DNA of 64,000 nt from Pachypanchax playfairii (lineage: Eukaryota; Chordata; Actinopteri; Cyprinodontiformes; Aplocheilidae). The stretch is taken from positions 1,568,606-1,632,605 of the forward strand of contig SSNP01000067.1 of assembly GCA_006937955.1 (NCBI GenBank). The letters run 5' to 3'. Of the stretch, positions 61,701 through 64,000 are shown in pieces (positions within the stretch are counted from its first letter, which is position 1; every line of letters begins with the position of its first letter). A program made the position numbers and the translations under genes. The notes beneath the pieces were generated by a model, which saw nothing but the letters and a program-made list of their open reading frames with translations, was not told where the DNA came from and made no database searches.

Positions 61701-62229
61701 GCATTTTTAAGAAAAAAAAAATAGCTAGATCCTAAATCTTGTTATAGTATATTAACAGGTTCACAGTGTTGAAAGATCAATTCAAAACTTGTTGGCTTGT
61801 GCTAGTGTTGCCAATTTGAGATAATTACATATACCAACCAATATTCTCCACTGTGAAGCAGTCATCTTCATTGAAATAGGTGACATTGTTTTGGCTGCGA
61901 AGCTGCACACAGTAGGGGATCCAAATGGATGTGTGGTTTTTGTCAAAGAAACACTCCCTATTCGAGTGGTTATATTCCGGACATTCTTTCCATTCACTGG
62001 AGGGAGAACTGAATGATTGAAAAGGGGGCGAAAAGAAGAAAATATGATGAAGCTAAAGTCCTCAGTAGATTCAGTATATAGTGCTGACCTTATACTCACT
62101 CTTTCTTCAGGTAAAAAAGCCTGAGTGCTCCAGGAGAGGACAGGTTGTGGAAGGTTCCGGGACTCCACCAACAACGAAATGTCTCCTGTTCTCTTGATAT
62201 GCAGTCTATGAAATGAGGCTCGACGGGAG
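55732..62229 (-). CDS. ghra: Growth hormone receptor, 5' exon(s) missing
   Basis: Eight exons are visible: 62229-62100, 62008-61839, 60640-60462, 59919-59766, 59325-59235, 57668-57599, 56799-56579 and 56482-55732. The extracellular part has HFIDCISREQETFRCWW, EWKECPEY and IWIPYCVQL; FN3 module 2 has RPDPPVSLNWTLLNVSPSG and FGEFSDS, the GHR counterpart of the WSxWS box. The membrane helix is about LTLVLTFGIVGILILIML. Box 1 is ILLPPVPAPK, the JAK2 dock. The cytoplasmic tail has several STAT5/SHP-type tyrosines (DFYVDEP, SYYDTD, GYINEG, VADYTVV, VGYVTPD). Exon sizes 179, 91 and 70 equal those of mammalian GHR. The six visible extracellular cysteines and the split cytoplasmic exon favour the fish ghr1 (ghra) paralogue. 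The signal-peptide exon was not found and probably lies beyond 64000. Confidence 0.94.
58251..58617. mobile_element. hAT-type non-autonomous transposon with 8-bp target duplication
   Basis: A 351-bp element (58259-58609) is bordered by perfect 8-bp direct repeats GGCGTTAC (58251-58258 and 58610-58617). Its ends are CAGTTCTTAATTTG and the inverse of CAGTGCTTAATTTG, 13 of 14 matching. CAGTG-type ends with an 8-bp duplication are the hAT signature. The inside repeats GTTCCGGTA several times and has no ORF. It lies in the ghr intron between the membrane and box 1 exons. Confidence 0.85.
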
Positions 62230-64000
62230 CTGGAAGTCAGACGGTGAGAGAAAGGAAAATATTAAAAGTGGCCAAAGAACGCTGACCGCACTAGGCTGCT
62301 CAATCACTTCTCAGTCACATCTGTCAAACCCCTGTTGGGGCCCAAAATTGTTAAAACTGTGTAATACATCATTTTATCTGAGCTCAGCAAATCATTTAGA
62401 GAGAGACAAGATGTAAGAGTGCAGAAACAGACTGAACTGCATGTTGCTCTGACATTATGCTTCTCTTGGTTTTATATTTGTAGCAGTAATCTCAGATGAT
62501 ACACAGATGTTCTTTCTTTTACCTTTTGTTCACATCGACTTTGCATTAAGACCGACACATATTTTCAGGGATGGAGGGTATAACCTGCTTGCACCCGATG
62601 AAAGGAAGAGATCTGGCAGAGTACACAAACTTGTGCTAACTGTGAATCTCTCTAGATCACTGTATCGCATCAAATTTCGGTCACCATCCTTTGAATCTAT
62701 CCTCCCAGACCTTAAAGTCCTGACTCGAGTCTTTTCATCTCTCTGCTGGCAAGTCGTCACTCCTCACCAACAATCTCTCCCCCACCTCCTCCCCCAGTCC
62801 TTTCACAGACCAGTTTCTCATCCAGCATATATAGAGTTCCAGAGTTTTGGTGCAACCATAAATAATCAACTGAACAAATCATTGATTTCTGTTCTACCCG
62901 CTCCCTCTCTCTCTGTTCTATCTTCTCCCTGCAACCTGCAATATACTGTAAATCACAAATTCAGAACAAAAGCATACATTTCAGTAGAGATTGGAACATT
63001 TTTTGACCATTTCCATAAAACTAACAAAAAGAAAAAAGAAAGATTTCCCTCAAAGACGGTAGTGTAATCAACCTTTAAATTATTTCTTCAACTTTTGGTT
63101 CAATACCAGAGTATCTTCATAATTCACTCTAGTCCTGCACAGATATAAATTTCCCACCTTCCCTTCCTTCATCTTTGGCATGCTGTCATGGTTCCAAGAG
63201 GTTTGCTTTTCAATTCAGCCTTCCTCCCTCTAGCCCACAAATTCCAGCGGCCACCATCAAAGAGGTTTCTGCGGCGAATGTTTGCAAAGAACTCCTTAAT
63301 ACTACAGCAGGACAGGTCAGACAGAAACAAGAGAAACTGAACCACGTTCACAGACATGTTACATAGTGTTTCTCACAGATGCGATTACTGTAATCATTTG
63401 CAGCAGACAGAAATCTTGAGGTTTCAATAATAAGACAGTTTTTCAGAGCAGCATCTATGTTACAGCTGTTGTTGTTACGTAATTGGAAAAGATTCCAAGG
63501 CAAACGGACAGTGTTTAGAAAGCTGAAATACTAAAAGGGTAAAAGGTCAAAAGGTACCGTTTCTCTTTTTCAAAACATTCTTTAGCTCAGCTGCGTGTTA
63601 GTCAAATCTGAAGTAAATATATCAGAGGTGAAAGGTTGTGTAGCAACATCTGGAGAGACTCACTCAGCGCTGCTCTTCTAACTCTAGTTCTCTCTGAGGC
63701 TTCAACACAATGTAGAAAAAAACTCAACGCATTGTCTCATGCAAGTTAAAACTCGTCCATTATGCTCGAAGAACAGTTTGACAGAAAGAGGCTGATTTGT
63801 TGAAGAGTGTTCCCCTTTTACTTTATTCTTTAAATCTAATACGTTCTTTAAACTGCTGCGTGATTTGTTTTCAGCATGCAGTTATATGTGTCACACATTG
63901 TCAGTGATGGAAAGCTAAATTCTTCCAGCTACCATTAAACACTCTGCAGCTGAAAGAAGAAAACTATATTGCATGTGTGTGTGTGTGTGTGTGAGAGTGC
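62230..64000. other. Probable ghr intron, no exon identified
   Basis: No convincing upstream ghr exon was found here. The stretch is AT-rich and ends in a GT microsatellite at about 63974-63993. The 186-codon plus-strand ORF at 62507-63067 lacks known domains and overlaps opposite-strand frames. Confidence 0.45.

Noticed and set aside
62507..63067. 186-codon plus-strand ORF in the presumed ghr intron
   Set aside because: No domain, low-complexity Ser/Pro and Lys stretches, and overlapping opposite-strand frames.
63169..63357. Possible ghr signal-peptide exon (MSVNVVQFLLFLS...)
   Set aside because: The start is hydrophobic but short and the only candidate donor is weak; it does not resemble fish GHR leaders enough to support it.

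Overview
The window is nuclear DNA from a bony fish, most likely a percomorph teleost. The reasons are vertebrate GT-AG genes with short introns, long CA and GATA microsatellites, an intact Tc1-type transposon, and teleost-style forms of gadd45g, selenoprotein P and growth hormone receptor. No prokaryotic, viral or organellar features were seen. Most gene names rest on reading spliced exons by eye and recalling family members; no database search was possible.

Layout: (1) 1-2704, the last two exons of a plus-strand gene I do not recognise. (2) 2.7-16.2 kb, a gene-poor stretch with repeat remnants and several regulatory-looking islands. (3) 16.2-17.8 kb, gadd45g (stress and growth-arrest adaptor), minus strand. 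(4) 19.9-25.1 kb, a membrane-bound bZIP factor of the CREB3 family, best matched to CREB3/Luman, minus strand. (5) 26.2-35.8 kb, nim1k (AMPK-related kinase), minus strand. (6) 36.4-42.7 kb, znf131 (BTB zinc-finger protein), minus strand, with a complete Tc1-like transposon in its last intron. (7) 45.3-48.7 kb, selenop, plus strand: one N-terminal UGA, fifteen C-terminal in-frame UGA codons, and two SECIS candidates in the 3' UTR. (8) 48.7-55.7 kb, intergenic, with a LINE fossil and one copy of a dispersed inverted pair. (9) 55.7-62.2 kb, growth hormone receptor (ghr), minus strand; its signal-peptide exon was not found and probably lies beyond the right edge.

The block ghr-selenop-znf131-nim1k matches the gene content of human 5p12, while GADD45G and CREB3 lie on human chromosome 9. 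As far as I recall, both sets sit together on the bird Z chromosome, so the window looks like an ancestral linkage preserved in a fish. The genes do not form one pathway.

The most notable biology is the heavily recoded selenop, which ordinary ORF prediction truncates; the apparently young and intact Tc1-like element in znf131; and two non-autonomous DNA transposon families whose ends can be mapped, one with a perfect 8-bp target duplication.
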